Source: Proteus penneri (GTDB taxonomy: Bacteria > Pseudomonadota > Gammaproteobacteria > Enterobacterales > Enterobacteriaceae). From it: DNA of 64,000 bases. The DNA lies in NCBI RefSeq assembly GCF_003144535.1, contig NZ_PHFJ01000001.1:496001-560000 (forward strand), written 5' to 3'. Shown piece by piece: positions 1-9,077 of this stretch. The notes below the pieces were generated by a model, which saw only the letters and a list, made by a program, of their open reading frames with translations, did no database searches and was not told where the DNA came from. The position numbers and the translations under genes were made by a program. Each line of letters opens with the position of its first letter. Position 1 is the stretch's first letter.

Positions 1-521
1 GGTAGGATAATGGCAGGTAATGTTATTAGGCGTTGCCAAAATGAACCATCAAGAGGTACACCTCGTGCTAATTGTGCTTCTCTTATATTGTGTAATTGTT
101 GGCGTAGCTGTTCTACAAGTAACAAAGGACCTGCAAATAAATAGGAAAGGCTTATAGGTAGGCGGCTAGCAAATAAGGCTCTAATAAATTGTTCAGTTGT
201 AGTGTACTGCAACCACAATTGAGCACCACTTATTATTGCTAATAATCTTAGCCATAGCGTTATTGCCATGGTTTGTTTACTGGTATCTAAAATGCCACCT
301 GTTAACCAATAAGCAAGCCAACCGCTATGAACTAACCATAAACCTATCGCCATGGGGATCATCAGCCATGCAATAAGACGCCAACGCCAGCGAGAGGCTT
401 TCCAAAGTAATAAGCCAATAAAAGTACCACTGCTGATAATCAACAGTGGTAAGCTTAATGATAAGAAAAGCACACTAGCACTTAGCCAAAGCCATAATGC
501 CAGTGAGGTAAAGGGATGCAT
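1..521 (-). CDS. ECF transporter T component (EcfT/CbiQ-like), 3' end outside window
   Basis: Reading the minus strand from the ATG at 521 gives an open frame to the window edge (173 codons, no stop). The protein starts MHPFTSLALWLWLSAS and has several hydrophobic segments. Near the visible end is an Ala-Arg-Gly signature (AQLARGVPLDG), typical of the cytoplasmic coupling helices of energy-coupling-factor T subunits, which dock onto the ATPase pair. It begins 2 bp after the stop of the S-component gene, so the two are probably co-translated. The ATPase gene or genes would be expected further along, beyond the window. The subunit type is well supported; the transported vitamin is not known from sequence. 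Confidence 0.82.
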   Translation of the reverse strand, partial: MHPFTSLALWLWLSASVLFLSLSLPLLIISSGTFIGLLLWKASRWRWRLIAWLMIPMAIGLWLVHSGWLAYWLTGGILDTSKQTMAITLWLRLLAIISGAQLWLQYTTTEQFIRALFASRLPISLSYLFAGPLLLVEQLRQQLHNIREAQLARGVPLDGSFWQRLITLPAIIL

Positions 522-523
522 TA

Positions 524-1105
524 TTAGCGAACCTTAGCCATTGCAGGAAAATTACGTTGTGTTCTTTGAGGTAATTGACGTACTAATAACCAAGCAATAA
601 TCGCTGATAATATTTTATCGGCGAGATTGGCACCTAATACAGTGATTGCAACGGATTCAATCAGCCCTTCACCAACCGCATGGAAATAAGCGACAAAGAA
701 ATCTGCACCACTGCCTGTGGCACCACCAAATAAATAAGTACGAATTGGAACGGCAACGATCATTAACGCTAAAGTAATAATAGTGCCTGAGCCAATAACT
801 CGAATTAATGAACGAAAACCGCCTGCACGCGCTAATAAACCTGCACTTAATCCTATCATCATGGCAACGGGTGCAAATGCAGCCGCTATTGGACCACTAA
901 TTAATCCCCATAATAAGTTGGTTAATAATCCAGTAAATAATGCAACCCATGGGCCACCTAATAAGGCACAAATAAGTGTACCGATAGAGTCTAAAAAGAT
1001 AGGAAGTTTGACCATTGAGGTGATTTGACCACCGATCATATTTATTGCAATAGAAACGACAATGAGCACAAGAGTGCGGCTCGAAATTTGAGGAGTTGTA
1101 GACAT
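524..1105 (-). CDS. ECF transporter S component (substrate-binding membrane subunit)
   Basis: A 193-residue, very hydrophobic protein with about five or six membrane segments. It carries the Gly/Pro-rich loop pattern of ECF S components near the N-terminus (KLPIFLDSIGT, about residues 33-43) followed by a GGPW loop. In this family the S subunit binds a vitamin or precursor and associates with a T subunit and ATPases. Here the T gene follows with a 2-bp gap and a PPC-domain gene precedes it by 80 bp, suggesting one minus-strand operon. No riboswitch that would reveal the ligand was recognised upstream. Substrate remains open. Confidence 0.8.
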   Translation of the reverse strand: MSTTPQISSRTLVLIVVSIAINMIGGQITSMVKLPIFLDSIGTLICALLGGPWVALFTGLLTNLLWGLISGPIAAAFAPVAMMIGLSAGLLARAGGFRSLIRVIGSGTIITLALMIVAVPIRTYLFGGATGSGADFFVAYFHAVGEGLIESVAITVLGANLADKILSAIIAWLLVRQLPQRTQRNFPAMAKVR

Positions 1106-1185
1106 AGTTTAAAAAGCCTTTACAAAGGATAGTTATTATTGGTTTTATTATTTTGCGTCAATAAGGTTCTCTGCAAAAAAGACGA

Positions 1186-1611
1186 TTAACGCGGTGTGAT
1201 GACCAACTCCTCATAACCAGAGTATTCACAAGGCTGACGGCTAAAAGTCACTTGCTCTAACTCACCAATAACGAGCTCTAGCGTCGTGCGCACTATACAA
1301 CCTGGCATCATATGTCCACCACACATAATTCCATTTTCATCTGATACGGCTAAATGAAGATGCTCGCCGGTGGCATCTAATGTGCCAATCAGTGAGACAA
1401 CTTCGAATTTACCAGTAAGATAGCGATTTTCTTCGCGTCCTGCAAAGCGCAATGCAACATCGGTTAGGCTACCTACACAACCTGCAATGTAAGACGATTG
1501 CAGTTGATTATCGGCGATTATCTGTCGTAATGCCACAATCACATCTTCACCTGGAATAAGGCGAACCGCAATAAAGCGGACATGAGAAGAGGGACACTGT
1601 GTTTGAGACAT
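1186..1611 (-). CDS. PPC/DUF296-domain protein
   Basis: A 141-residue single-domain protein matching the PPC (plant and prokaryote conserved, DUF296) fold. The recognisable elements are the Arg-Leu-Ile-Pro-Gly-Glu-Asp start of the domain, an Ala-Gly-Cys-Val-Gly-Ser-Leu turn (about residues 43-49), and a histidine-rich stretch EHLHLAVSD...CGGHMMPG (about residues 82-103) that holds the conserved HxH and GGH residues. Bacterial members form trimers with a possible metal or nucleotide site, but their function is largely unsettled. Its position first in a putative operon with ECF transporter S and T genes suggests a link to a cofactor or vitamin. The start is the only ATG with an upstream AAGG (about 1623). 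Confidence 0.8.
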   Translation of the reverse strand: MSQTQCPSSHVRFIAVRLIPGEDVIVALRQIIADNQLQSSYIAGCVGSLTDVALRFAGREENRYLTGKFEVVSLIGTLDATGEHLHLAVSDENGIMCGGHMMPGCIVRTTLELVIGELEQVTFSRQPCEYSGYEELVITPR

Positions 1612-2067
1612 GATGATTTACCTTATGATTAATTGCACCGCATTAGTGAAGTTAGCTAATTCTAAAGGTTGTTATTATTAGGCGAGATAAGAGTAAATAC
1701 AATTTATTCTGTTTATAAGATAGAAAAGGGCATATAACCTAATTTATCTTTAAACTCGATTTTGCAGTATTACTCTTTATAATCGTTACCAGTATTACTG
1801 ACTAAAGCTGTAGCATTCCAACATTTCATATTTACTATTGTATTGTACGGAATTTTGGCAAAGTGGATTTGCTACCTGTTCTGTTGATAAGCAGATGGTT
1901 AGTGTGGTAACTATAAACGACAATGATTTTATAATATTTTTAAATCTTAATGTTGTTCCTTTTATTATAGCGTATTTGATTAATGATTTTTATAGTGTTT
2001 ATGACATGAATATAAAACAGATTAAAACTATTTAATCTATTTCGATATAATTACATAGGGGAGCATC
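1612..2067. other. Divergent intergenic region without a recognised gene
   Basis: This 456-bp AT-rich stretch separates the minus-strand PPC/ECF operon from the plus-strand orphan gene at 2068. It should contain the promoters of both. I see no riboswitch aptamer, tRNA or convincing coding frame; a 65-codon TTG-started frame at 1838 has biased, low-complexity composition and no ribosome-binding site. Confidence 0.6.
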
Positions 2068-3141
2068 ATGATTAACGTATTGCAAAATTTAAAATCATAT
2101 TTATCTAATAGAGCATTATCTGCGCCTGATTTGACACATAACAATCTATCTTTAAATAATACTTCTCTCCCAGGTAACTTACTAAGTTGTGAAATAAAAA
2201 ATAAGGACATCACATTGAGTAATAGAAATAAAGATTTTGAAAATGAAAAGTTTAAAGATATTAAATTTGATTTTTTAGCTTCTAATCTAAGTAATGTTAA
2301 TTTTACAAATGAAAATCTCGATGGTGTCGAACTTAATTCTAAAACGAAATCTTTTAATAAAACTGAAAGTGCTTATCTCTTAAACGGAAAGTTAAGTGGT
2401 AATACATTAAATAAATTAAACACAATAAATACAATAGATGATAAATACAAAGAAATAAAAATAAAACTTGTAAAACAGATTATAGAATCAATAAATAATA
2501 GTGGTGAGGTGAAGTTGGAATCATTTCCTATTGATTCAATAATTGATAATATAACGTCTAAGAAATATTATTTAGAAGATGGTGTTATTAAAGATTTTGC
2601 TGAAAATTTATTAAATACTAAGTATTTAAAAGAGAAGGTTAACATGTATTCTGATAAGCTCTCTTCTGGTATTTTATCCTTTAATTTAGATCTAATCAGT
2701 GAACTTGATAATGAAAAAGTCAAAGAATACATGATGAAAAAAAATGGATGTTTTATTAAATTGATGGCATTGACTGTTTATCATGATGACTTAGCTATTC
2801 AGGAAAAAGGAAGGTCTTTATACAATAGTTATCTTGAAATAGAAGAAATAAAAGACTTTGCTAAAGAAGAAAATCTTTGGAATAATAAAACAGTTGACTG
2901 GAGCGATAAGAAAAATAAAAATTATATTATTGTAAGTGGTGATAAAACGATAGTTGTTAGCCATGAAGACCTAGTAAATATGTTATTTCCTGATGAGATA
3001 GGGATGAATGCAAGTTGGAGTAAGTTTTCTCTTTATATCAAAGGTAAAAGAAAACTTATTGAACAAACTAATTATTATGACTTATTTAATAAAGACTTTG
3101 AGATGTTTAAAGATAGTTATAATGCACTCCACAAAAAGTAA
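2068..3141 (+). CDS. Orphan AT-rich protein, possible secreted effector
   Basis: Not recognised by family. The 357-residue product is rich in Asn, Lys, Ile and Ser and has no signal peptide or membrane segment. Residues about 60-95 contain loosely repeated pentapeptide-like steps (FLASNLSNVNFTNENLDGVEL), a pattern seen in the N-terminal part of some type III effectors such as SopA/NleL, but too short here to fold as a full right-handed helix. The remainder is mostly predicted helix. The start has a good ribosome site (GGGGAG, 2056-2061). The gene stands alone between two operons and its base composition is more AT-rich than its neighbours, as is the effector-like gene at 29392. An effector role is inference only. 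Confidence 0.55.
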   Translation: MINVLQNLKSYLSNRALSAPDLTHNNLSLNNTSLPGNLLSCEIKNKDITLSNRNKDFENEKFKDIKFDFLASNLSNVNFTNENLDGVELNSKTKSFNKTESAYLLNGKLSGNTLNKLNTINTIDDKYKEIKIKLVKQIIESINNSGEVKLESFPIDSIIDNITSKKYYLEDGVIKDFAENLLNTKYLKEKVNMYSDKLSSGILSFNLDLISELDNEKVKEYMMKKNGCFIKLMALTVYHDDLAIQEKGRSLYNSYLEIEEIKDFAKEENLWNNKTVDWSDKKNKNYIIVSGDKTIVVSHEDLVNMLFPDEIGMNASWSKFSLYIKGKRKLIEQTNYYDLFNKDFEMFKDSYNALHKK

Positions 3142-3289
3142 AGTTAGATAAGTTATTACGGTTATTAAACTTAGAAGTAGATATAATGTTTAATCGACAT
3201 ATAACAATATATTGGACACGATTTAAATAAAAAATATTTTTAAATTGAGAATATGGCTTGGAAGCCCAATATGAGACGTTTTCGTTTAA

Positions 3290-3326
3290 AAAACACAAAG
3301 CTCATTTGTAGTGGGCTTTGTGTTTT
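3290..3326. terminator. Bidirectional hairpin terminator
   Basis: A 12-bp perfect stem (AAAACACAAAGC at 3290-3301 pairing with GCTTTGTGTTTT at 3315-3326) has T or A runs on both sides. It lies between the convergent orphan gene (2068-3141) and alsS. Confidence 0.85.
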
Positions 3327-3373
3327 GATTTAATTCTTCTTGGTAGCTTCTTTGTGATTAGTTCTGTATCATG

Positions 3374-5053
3374 CTAAATAATCAAATTATAATTTATATG
3401 TTCCATTAATTTAGCGTTATCACAGTAATCGACGGGAATAGCAAGAACAGCAGGGCCATTAACAGTCATTGCTTCATGCAAGACGGTACGTAATTGAGAA
3501 GCACATTCAACAGAAAATCCTTTAGCTCCGAAGGATTCAGCATAACGTTTAAAATCAATTGCACCAAATTTTACGCCAGAATAACGACCATATTTTTCTT
3601 GCTCTTGCATTTCTACCATATTATAAGCGTTATCTACCCAGATAATATGCAAGATATTTGTATTTAAACGAACCGCAGTTTCTAATTCCATGGACGATTG
3701 CATAAAGCCACCATCACCAGAAACAGAAATAATTTTATCAGAAGGTCGAACAAAAGAAGCACCAATTCCCCAAGGTAATGCAACTCCCATAGTTTGTTGT
3801 CCATTAGAAATTAACATTTGTCTTGCTCTAAAGCTATAAAGATAACGTGCAAGCCATATATGAAAACTTCCCATATCAATACAGAGTGTTACATCGTTAT
3901 CAATAATATTTTGCATCTCATGGATGATGGTTAAAGGGTGAATAGGGGAACCATGTCGAAAATAACTATTTTGTTGTAAAATTTCTCTTTGGTGACGAAT
4001 TTTCTCTAAAATCTGACGAGTATTATTTGAGAGTGTAATTTGAGATGTAGATTGTTTAGCAAAATACTGAGTTAAATTATTAATTGTTAATTTGATATTA
4101 CCTGTTAATTCTAAATCAGGACAGTAAGCTAAATCAATTTCAGCAGGGATCTCGTCTATATGAATAATATTGGCATTATTGTGGTTCCATAATGACGGTT
4201 CATATTCTATAGGGCTATAACCCAAAGTAATCACTAAATCGGCATGAGATAATAACTCATCACCCGGTTGATTATTAAATAAGCCAATACGGCCAGCAAA
4301 CAAAGGAAAATGGCGTTGAGCGATCGCACCTGCTGATTGATAAGTGCCTACAATCGGGAGCGGGCAAATATCGAGTAGTGATTGTAATGCTAATGCATTT
4401 TCAGGGTAACTAACTTGTAGTCCTAATAAAATAACGGGGCTTTTAGCATTCAGTAGTAATTTAACGGCTTCTTGGATAGCATCATTATTAGCGCTCCCCA
4501 TATTAGATTTTGATTTTGGTACTAATATTGGGCTATCAACTTCATTATTTAAAATATCCATTGGAAAAGTTAAAAAAGCCGAACCTGGTCTTCCTGATTC
4601 TGCATGGCGAAAGGCATTAGCCATGGTTTCAGAAATAGATTTTGAAGAATCAATTTCTGCACAGAATTTAGTGATAGGATTAAACATGGTAACGGTATCC
4701 ATGCTTTGATGAACTAGTTTTAATCTATCTGAGGACTTTACTGCTCCTCCCAATGCAACTAATGGATCGCCTTCTGATGTGGCTGTGGCGATGCCTGTCG
4801 CAAGATTAGAGCATCCAGGTCCCGATGTTGCGATAGCGACTCCCGCTTTGCCTGTTAAACGTCCAACTGCGGCTGCCATAAAGGCAGCGTTAGCTTCATG
4901 ACGGACCACCACTGTTTCAATAGTTGAATCAACAAGAGAATCAAATACACGATCTATTTTTGCACCCGGAATACCAAATACTTGTTTAATGCCATGTTGT
5001 TCTAATTGTTTGACAACTAAATCTGCACCACATTTCCAATGAGAAGTATTCAT
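3374..5053 (-). CDS. alsS: Catabolic acetolactate synthase
   Basis: The 559-residue enzyme joins two pyruvates into 2-acetolactate with thiamine diphosphate, the first step of acetoin/butanediol fermentation. The N-terminal pyrimidine-binding domain has the catalytic glutamate region (VVRHEANAAFMA, about residues 48-59), followed by the TSGPGCSNLATG loop. The C-terminal diphosphate-binding motif GDGGFMQSS...VDNAYN lies at about residues 444-478. The LVHQSMDTVTMF segment and the absence of an FAD-type insertion fit the catabolic AlsS/BudB type rather than the biosynthetic IlvB type. No small regulatory subunit gene is nearby. It lies 67 bp downstream of budA on the same strand, forming a two-gene unit. 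BudB is an alternative name. Confidence 0.93.
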   Translation of the reverse strand: MNTSHWKCGADLVVKQLEQHGIKQVFGIPGAKIDRVFDSLVDSTIETVVVRHEANAAFMAAAVGRLTGKAGVAIATSGPGCSNLATGIATATSEGDPLVALGGAVKSSDRLKLVHQSMDTVTMFNPITKFCAEIDSSKSISETMANAFRHAESGRPGSAFLTFPMDILNNEVDSPILVPKSKSNMGSANNDAIQEAVKLLLNAKSPVILLGLQVSYPENALALQSLLDICPLPIVGTYQSAGAIAQRHFPLFAGRIGLFNNQPGDELLSHADLVITLGYSPIEYEPSLWNHNNANIIHIDEIPAEIDLAYCPDLELTGNIKLTINNLTQYFAKQSTSQITLSNNTRQILEKIRHQREILQQNSYFRHGSPIHPLTIIHEMQNIIDNDVTLCIDMGSFHIWLARYLYSFRARQMLISNGQQTMGVALPWGIGASFVRPSDKIISVSGDGGFMQSSMELETAVRLNTNILHIIWVDNAYNMVEMQEQEKYGRYSGVKFGAIDFKRYAESFGAKGFSVECASQLRTVLHEAMTVNGPAVLAIPVDYCDNAKLMEHINYNLII

Positions 5054-5120
5054 ATAGCCTTCTTTAATTTTGCAAGTGAATAAAAAATTAGATTGAGAAT
5101 AAAATGAAGCGGCTTTTAAA

Positions 5121-5948
5121 TTAATTTTCGGCTTGCTCTATTGCCTGGTGAAGATTATCTGGCATTAAGTTCGCTTGGAGGAAAGTTGAATGACAGGGTA
5201 AGTCAATAGTAAGGCGGGAAATAACACCGATTTGTAAGGTACCTTGTTTTAAATAATAATCAAGGACGTGACCACCGCCTTGGCGTTGTTGATTAATATA
5301 ATGTTCATGAAACCCTGCAATATTTATTCCTTGAGTAAATTGTGGTGAGCGAAATCCAGCAATAATTCCGGTCTCATTGTGAAATGTAAAAATAGGTTGA
5401 TTTTCGATAGCCTCTAACATCGGAAGATAGGGTGGTGTTTGACGGGGGACGGTACGTGTTTTGACTAATTCAAATTCGCCTTCAATTTTGATCGCACAAA
5501 ATAGATTGTCAGAAGGAACATACTGATTAATGATATTGTGTATCTCTTTTTGTGATGCACCATAAGAAAAGTGATGTTCAATATCACAATTAAAAAATGT
5601 CATTACAGCAAAAGGAGATTTTTGAGAATGCAAAGCTTCACGAGCACTACCATCAGAGCGTAATTGAAAAACATTATTGTCGAATGCAACGAGTTCGCCA
5701 TCAAGTTGTTCAAATGTGCCTAAACCAAAATCACCATGCTTTAATAATTCAGCAATTGTGATATCACTATCATAAACACCTGCAATCAAACTGCTCATTA
5801 ATGAGTTTTGATAAACAGTACACTCAGGATGTTTATTAATATAATTATTTAAGTTTGTAATTATTTCTCGTCCACATTGACAATAATTATTTTTATTATT
5901 TTCTATATCACTATTATCTCGCACATTAGATTGAAAATTATTATTCAT
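5121..5948 (-). CDS. budA: Alpha-acetolactate decarboxylase
   Basis: This 275-residue cytosolic enzyme decarboxylates 2-acetolactate to acetoin. The family hallmarks are present: the DFGLGTFEQLDGEL strand (about residues 73-86), a GFRSPQF segment, and the zinc-binding histidines in IAGFHEHYI and GGGHVLDYY near residues 210-230. The first roughly 40 residues (Asn-rich, with CxC at 23-25) extend beyond the usual start of the domain. It is first in the operon and is followed by alsS. A butanediol dehydrogenase gene (budC) and the LysR regulator usually found next to bud genes are absent here, so control must come from elsewhere or from the long upstream region. Confidence 0.93.
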   Translation of the reverse strand: MNNNFQSNVRDNSDIENNKNNYCQCGREIITNLNNYINKHPECTVYQNSLMSSLIAGVYDSDITIAELLKHGDFGLGTFEQLDGELVAFDNNVFQLRSDGSAREALHSQKSPFAVMTFFNCDIEHHFSYGASQKEIHNIINQYVPSDNLFCAIKIEGEFELVKTRTVPRQTPPYLPMLEAIENQPIFTFHNETGIIAGFRSPQFTQGINIAGFHEHYINQQRQGGGHVLDYYLKQGTLQIGVISRLTIDLPCHSTFLQANLMPDNLHQAIEQAEN

Positions 5949-6646
5949 GGTAAAGTCATTCCTTTATTTAAGAAACAATAATCATTAACTGATTATGAAT
6001 TAAGTATTAGCCTTGTTCATAAATATTTCAAATGTTTTTTATTGTAATTAAATAAGAAGTGATAGTTATGATTGTGTAAATTAAATATAACTTAATTTTT
6101 ATAATTAATTATTTTTTAAAAGAAATTAATCAGTGGGATTTTATTAATAAGATAGAGTTATAATATATGATAAGTGAAAGAGCTAGCTAAAAAGAGTTAG
6201 ATTAATAGTTTTATAGGTGAGTTACTAGAAAGATAAATTATCTTTTGATATCTAAAATATGTGCTTTGGGTGACGAAAGTGTATGCGAATAGGTTCAGGA
6301 AAAGACGTGAATGTAATAGTGAGTATTGTAGTTTCTATTTGTAATTATTAGTTAATGGAAGGAAATTTTTTAATGACAAGATTTAAATTAAAATGAAATA
6401 TCGATAAAAAACCCACGAATGATTCGTGGGTTTAGATATGATGTTTAATATAAATAGCTATTGCACATTAAACCTAAATTTATTGTGTATCATTTTGATT
6501 TATAATGATTTAATTTTAAGTTGTTTATTTTGCACTCAGCGGTGTACTCATTTAGAACAAGGTGTCTGCTAAAATAGTACTTATAAGATTATCAAAGTAA
6601 AATTACATCAGTATAAAACACTAATCTATTGCATAGAGTATAACAT
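5949..6646. other. AT-rich intergenic region upstream of budA
   Basis: About 700 bp with no credible coding frame. The part next to 5948 should hold the bud promoter. A terminator-like hairpin lies at 6409-6433 although no plus-strand gene ends before it, so it may end a small RNA or a lost gene. I found no regulator gene and no repeat array. Confidence 0.55.
6409..6433. terminator. Orphan hairpin terminator
   Basis: AAACCCACGAA (6409-6419) pairs with TTCGTGGGTTT (6423-6433) around a 3-base loop. A-runs lie on the left and a short T-run on the right. No recognised gene ends here on either strand. Confidence 0.6.
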
Positions 6647-6683
6647 AATCTGACAGGCCGCTTGGTGCTAGAAGCGGACGTTG
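6647..6683. repeat. Left copy of 37-bp inverted repeat
   Basis: The segment starts AATCTGACA and ends AGAAGCGGACGTTG. It matches the reverse complement of 10769-10805 with both end blocks identical (9 and 14 bp) and a 14-bp centre about half identical. It also contains its own small stem, CCGCTT...AAGCGG (6658-6677). It bounds one side of the two-gene accessory unit. Confidence 0.75.
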
Positions 6684-6766
6684 AAAGCTACACCATGTGT
6701 TAAGTAATGGAAATACAGAATAGGGATCGATAATGTTTATGGCAGCTATCAAGGCTGTAACCATTC

Positions 6767-7275
6767 AACAATTGCCGTAAGGCTAATTTAGAAACAAAAT
6801 TTCGGCATGTTCAACTGTCAGATGGTCGCTCAGTCCGCTTACTGAATATTATCAATGACTTTAATCGTCAAGCCTAGTACTAAAAGCTGATTTGCCTCTA
6901 TCCGCTATTTGTGTCGTTAGGATTTAGTGGGATATCGATTCGCTATGACAATATTCCAGAATATGTAGGTAATACTCTAATAGCATGGGCTAAGTAATAG
7001 CATGGGCTAAGCAACAAGGTATCAGAATAAACTTTATCCTATAGGGTAGATCCTAGCAAAATGCTTGTATTAAACGTTATAATGAGCAGCTTGCTATGGC
7101 TGACTTAGTCAGAATCTCTAGCTCAATAAACGAGAGGCTGGGATATTCTACAAAGTAGCAATGATTTTATAATCATGAGCAACCGAATATGGCGTAGAAT
7201 AGCTTTATACCAATGCAACATACACATCACATAAACTGATTCTACTTATTACCATTTAAAAATGGGGAGAGATTA
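6767..7275 (+). pseudogene. IS3-family transposase (OrfB) remnant
   Basis: Several frames on the plus strand read as broken pieces of an IS3-type DDE transposase. DGRSVRLLNIINDFNRQA (6822-6875) matches the region around the first catalytic Asp. IRYDNIPEYVGNTLIAWAK (about 6938-6994) matches the second catalytic block, usually R-DNGPE-. Later come AKQQGIRINFI and a C-terminal YNHEQPNMA. Stops and shifts separate them. A 17-bp unit (TAATAGCATGGGCTAAG) is tandemly duplicated at 6978-6994 and 6995-7011 and itself breaks the frame. No intact OrfA or clear terminal repeats remain, so the element is dead. The boundaries given are approximate. Confidence 0.8.
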
Positions 7276-7346
7276 CCATTTACCCTACCTCTCCTTATAT
7301 TAAAAACATTCACTGCTTGAGTGGCGGTATAGCGAGGCACAGGGAA

Positions 7347-9077
7347 ATGTCATTAGAAGAAATAAAAACCTGCTTACTGGCTGCAAATAAAACGGCGGAG
7401 AGTCTGCTTGCTCAAGTTAGCGATTTTTACGCCCAGGAACGACGTTTTGAAGAGAACATTTTGACAGAAGCACTATCTGAGTTGCACAACTCAGGGGAGA
7501 TTGACTTCGTCAAAATAGTAAAAGGAGTTGATAAAAGTTCCTGCAAAAACGATTTTTTTAGGATTTTGAATTCCTTTGAAAACACACTACCTTTACTAAA
7601 CTCAAAAGTTGAAGATGTCCTACATTGTCTGGCTCATCTTAAGCAACAAGCCGATAGTGGTGGAATCTATGGGGCCTTTCAGCATTTCTGTAATGTGGAT
7701 GCACAACGTTCCAAAGATAGTGTTGAATTTATCCTGAAACAAAGTGAGCTTAGTTCGTATGCCACTTTTCTTTCCAGTTCAATCCTCGCATATGACTCAA
7801 ATCGTATGGTTGAGGCTATCCAAACGACAGAAAATCTGATTACTAACAGTAATCAGACTGTCAGAAACCAAGCCTATTTTATTTTGGGGAGGCTCAATGT
7901 CGATGAAACTCAGGCAAGTATCATCTGGGGGCTACTTAGCGCTAGTGCCGTGAGTGAGGATGACAGCGATTGTCGTGCTTCGATACTGAGGGCAATACTT
8001 CACTTCGGGGAAAAATTTCCAACTTACTGGTCGCAAATAGAAGAGCTTCTAATTCCGTTTGTTGGTGTAGCTCCTCCTGAGATACTCTATGCAATATCGA
8101 ATATTATGGCATTTCAAAGTGGCGATCTTCCAGAGAGTGTTCTGCGTCTTCTGGTAAAACAGTTAACCAATATCTCCCCAGAGCACACAGGTACCGTAGA
8201 TAACATTGATCATTTACTAGTCAAGTTGGTTGAAGGTAATTCATGCTCTCTTGCTGTCGAATTATTGGAATCGATTTTGGCTGTGGGTGTGGAATTTACA
8301 TCACTAGACTATTTCTCCAACGAGCTATTGGATAAGCATCAAGAATTACGCAATCATATCACCACAAAGTGGTTTTTATCTGGAGAATCATCACTTTGTC
8401 ATGCGATCTCAGATCTGCTTCATGATGTAACGGGTAAGGACATAGAGCTAAAGGCAGATATGGCATTGCTAGGGGATGATAAGTGGCAAGCATTTGTTAG
8501 CCACAAGGCGATCGGTTGGCTGTTTACACGACCTATCGCGGCAGCAAGTTTCATACTGTCTATTTGCGAAACAGCTTCAACAACTACACTTCACAACCTT
8601 GAACAGGTTTTGTACGATCCTTTGCTCCTAAGTTACCCGGGAGAGCTTGAACGATTCTTCCTATCATGCATTGATAAAGATGTTCAAGGACAACTGTGTG
8701 AGCGCTTGCTTGGAAAACTTCAGACCTATCACGCTGATATTGAGAAAGTGTCTGAATTGAATGAGTTAATGGCTCCCAGTGAAAATGTAAGAGCCTATTG
8801 GAAAGACTTTGATAAAAGTATGCAAGAAGCCCACGAAAACGCATCAAAATCTTCTATTCTTCAGATAATTGCGACGAAGCAGAGATTATTGTACGGCAAC
8901 AGTTCGATTTATTATATACATCAAGGAGATGGGGACCCTGTACGACAGGAGACGCAAATGCACTCTTTTTCCCATTCGACTGAAATGCCAAGATTGAACG
9001 TTTTAGATCCTGAGTCGCTAGATTACGTTTTGCGCATGTATCGCTACGGGAGAATGAAAAATGAAGCTAATTCTTAA
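7347..9077 (+). CDS. Alpha-solenoid-like protein, first gene of a two-gene accessory unit
   Basis: Not recognised. About 576 residues from the ATG at 7347, which has GAGG 10 bases upstream; a TTG at 7317 would add ten residues. The protein is almost entirely predicted helix. Residues about 120-330 show successive paired helices with the spacing of HEAT/ARM-type repeats (for example the stretches around SELSSYATFLSSS, NQTVRNQAYFILGRL and DCRASILRAILHFGE). There is no signal peptide, membrane segment or Walker motif. The C-terminal about 70 residues look more irregular and may be a separate tail. Its 3' end overlaps the start of the nuclease-like gene by 17 bp, implying translational coupling. 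A scaffold, sensor or inhibitor of the nuclease is a reasonable inference, but the function is unknown. Confidence 0.7.
   Translation: MSLEEIKTCLLAANKTAESLLAQVSDFYAQERRFEENILTEALSELHNSGEIDFVKIVKGVDKSSCKNDFFRILNSFENTLPLLNSKVEDVLHCLAHLKQQADSGGIYGAFQHFCNVDAQRSKDSVEFILKQSELSSYATFLSSSILAYDSNRMVEAIQTTENLITNSNQTVRNQAYFILGRLNVDETQASIIWGLLSASAVSEDDSDCRASILRAILHFGEKFPTYWSQIEELLIPFVGVAPPEILYAISNIMAFQSGDLPESVLRLLVKQLTNISPEHTGTVDNIDHLLVKLVEGNSCSLAVELLESILAVGVEFTSLDYFSNELLDKHQELRNHITTKWFLSGESSLCHAISDLLHDVTGKDIELKADMALLGDDKWQAFVSHKAIGWLFTRPIAAASFILSICETASTTTLHNLEQVLYDPLLLSYPGELERFFLSCIDKDVQGQLCERLLGKLQTYHADIEKVSELNELMAPSENVRAYWKDFDKSMQEAHENASKSSILQIIATKQRLLYGNSSIYYIHQGDGDPVRQETQMHSFSHSTEMPRLNVLDPESLDYVLRMYRYGRMKNEANS

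Noticed and set aside
1612-1837. Riboswitch for the ECF operon
   Set aside because: No conserved aptamer core (for example TPP, cobalamin or FMN type) could be recognised in the leader.
1838-2035. 65-codon plus-strand frame in the intergenic region
   Set aside because: It starts with TTG, lacks a ribosome-binding site and has low-complexity, AT-driven composition.
6978-7011. Start of a CRISPR or tandem repeat array
   Set aside because: Only two directly adjacent 17-bp copies with no spacers; it is a small duplication inside a dead transposase.
8584-8847. 87-codon minus-strand frame inside the first gene of the two-gene unit
   Set aside because: It is a shadow of the long plus-strand frame, with no ribosome-binding site.
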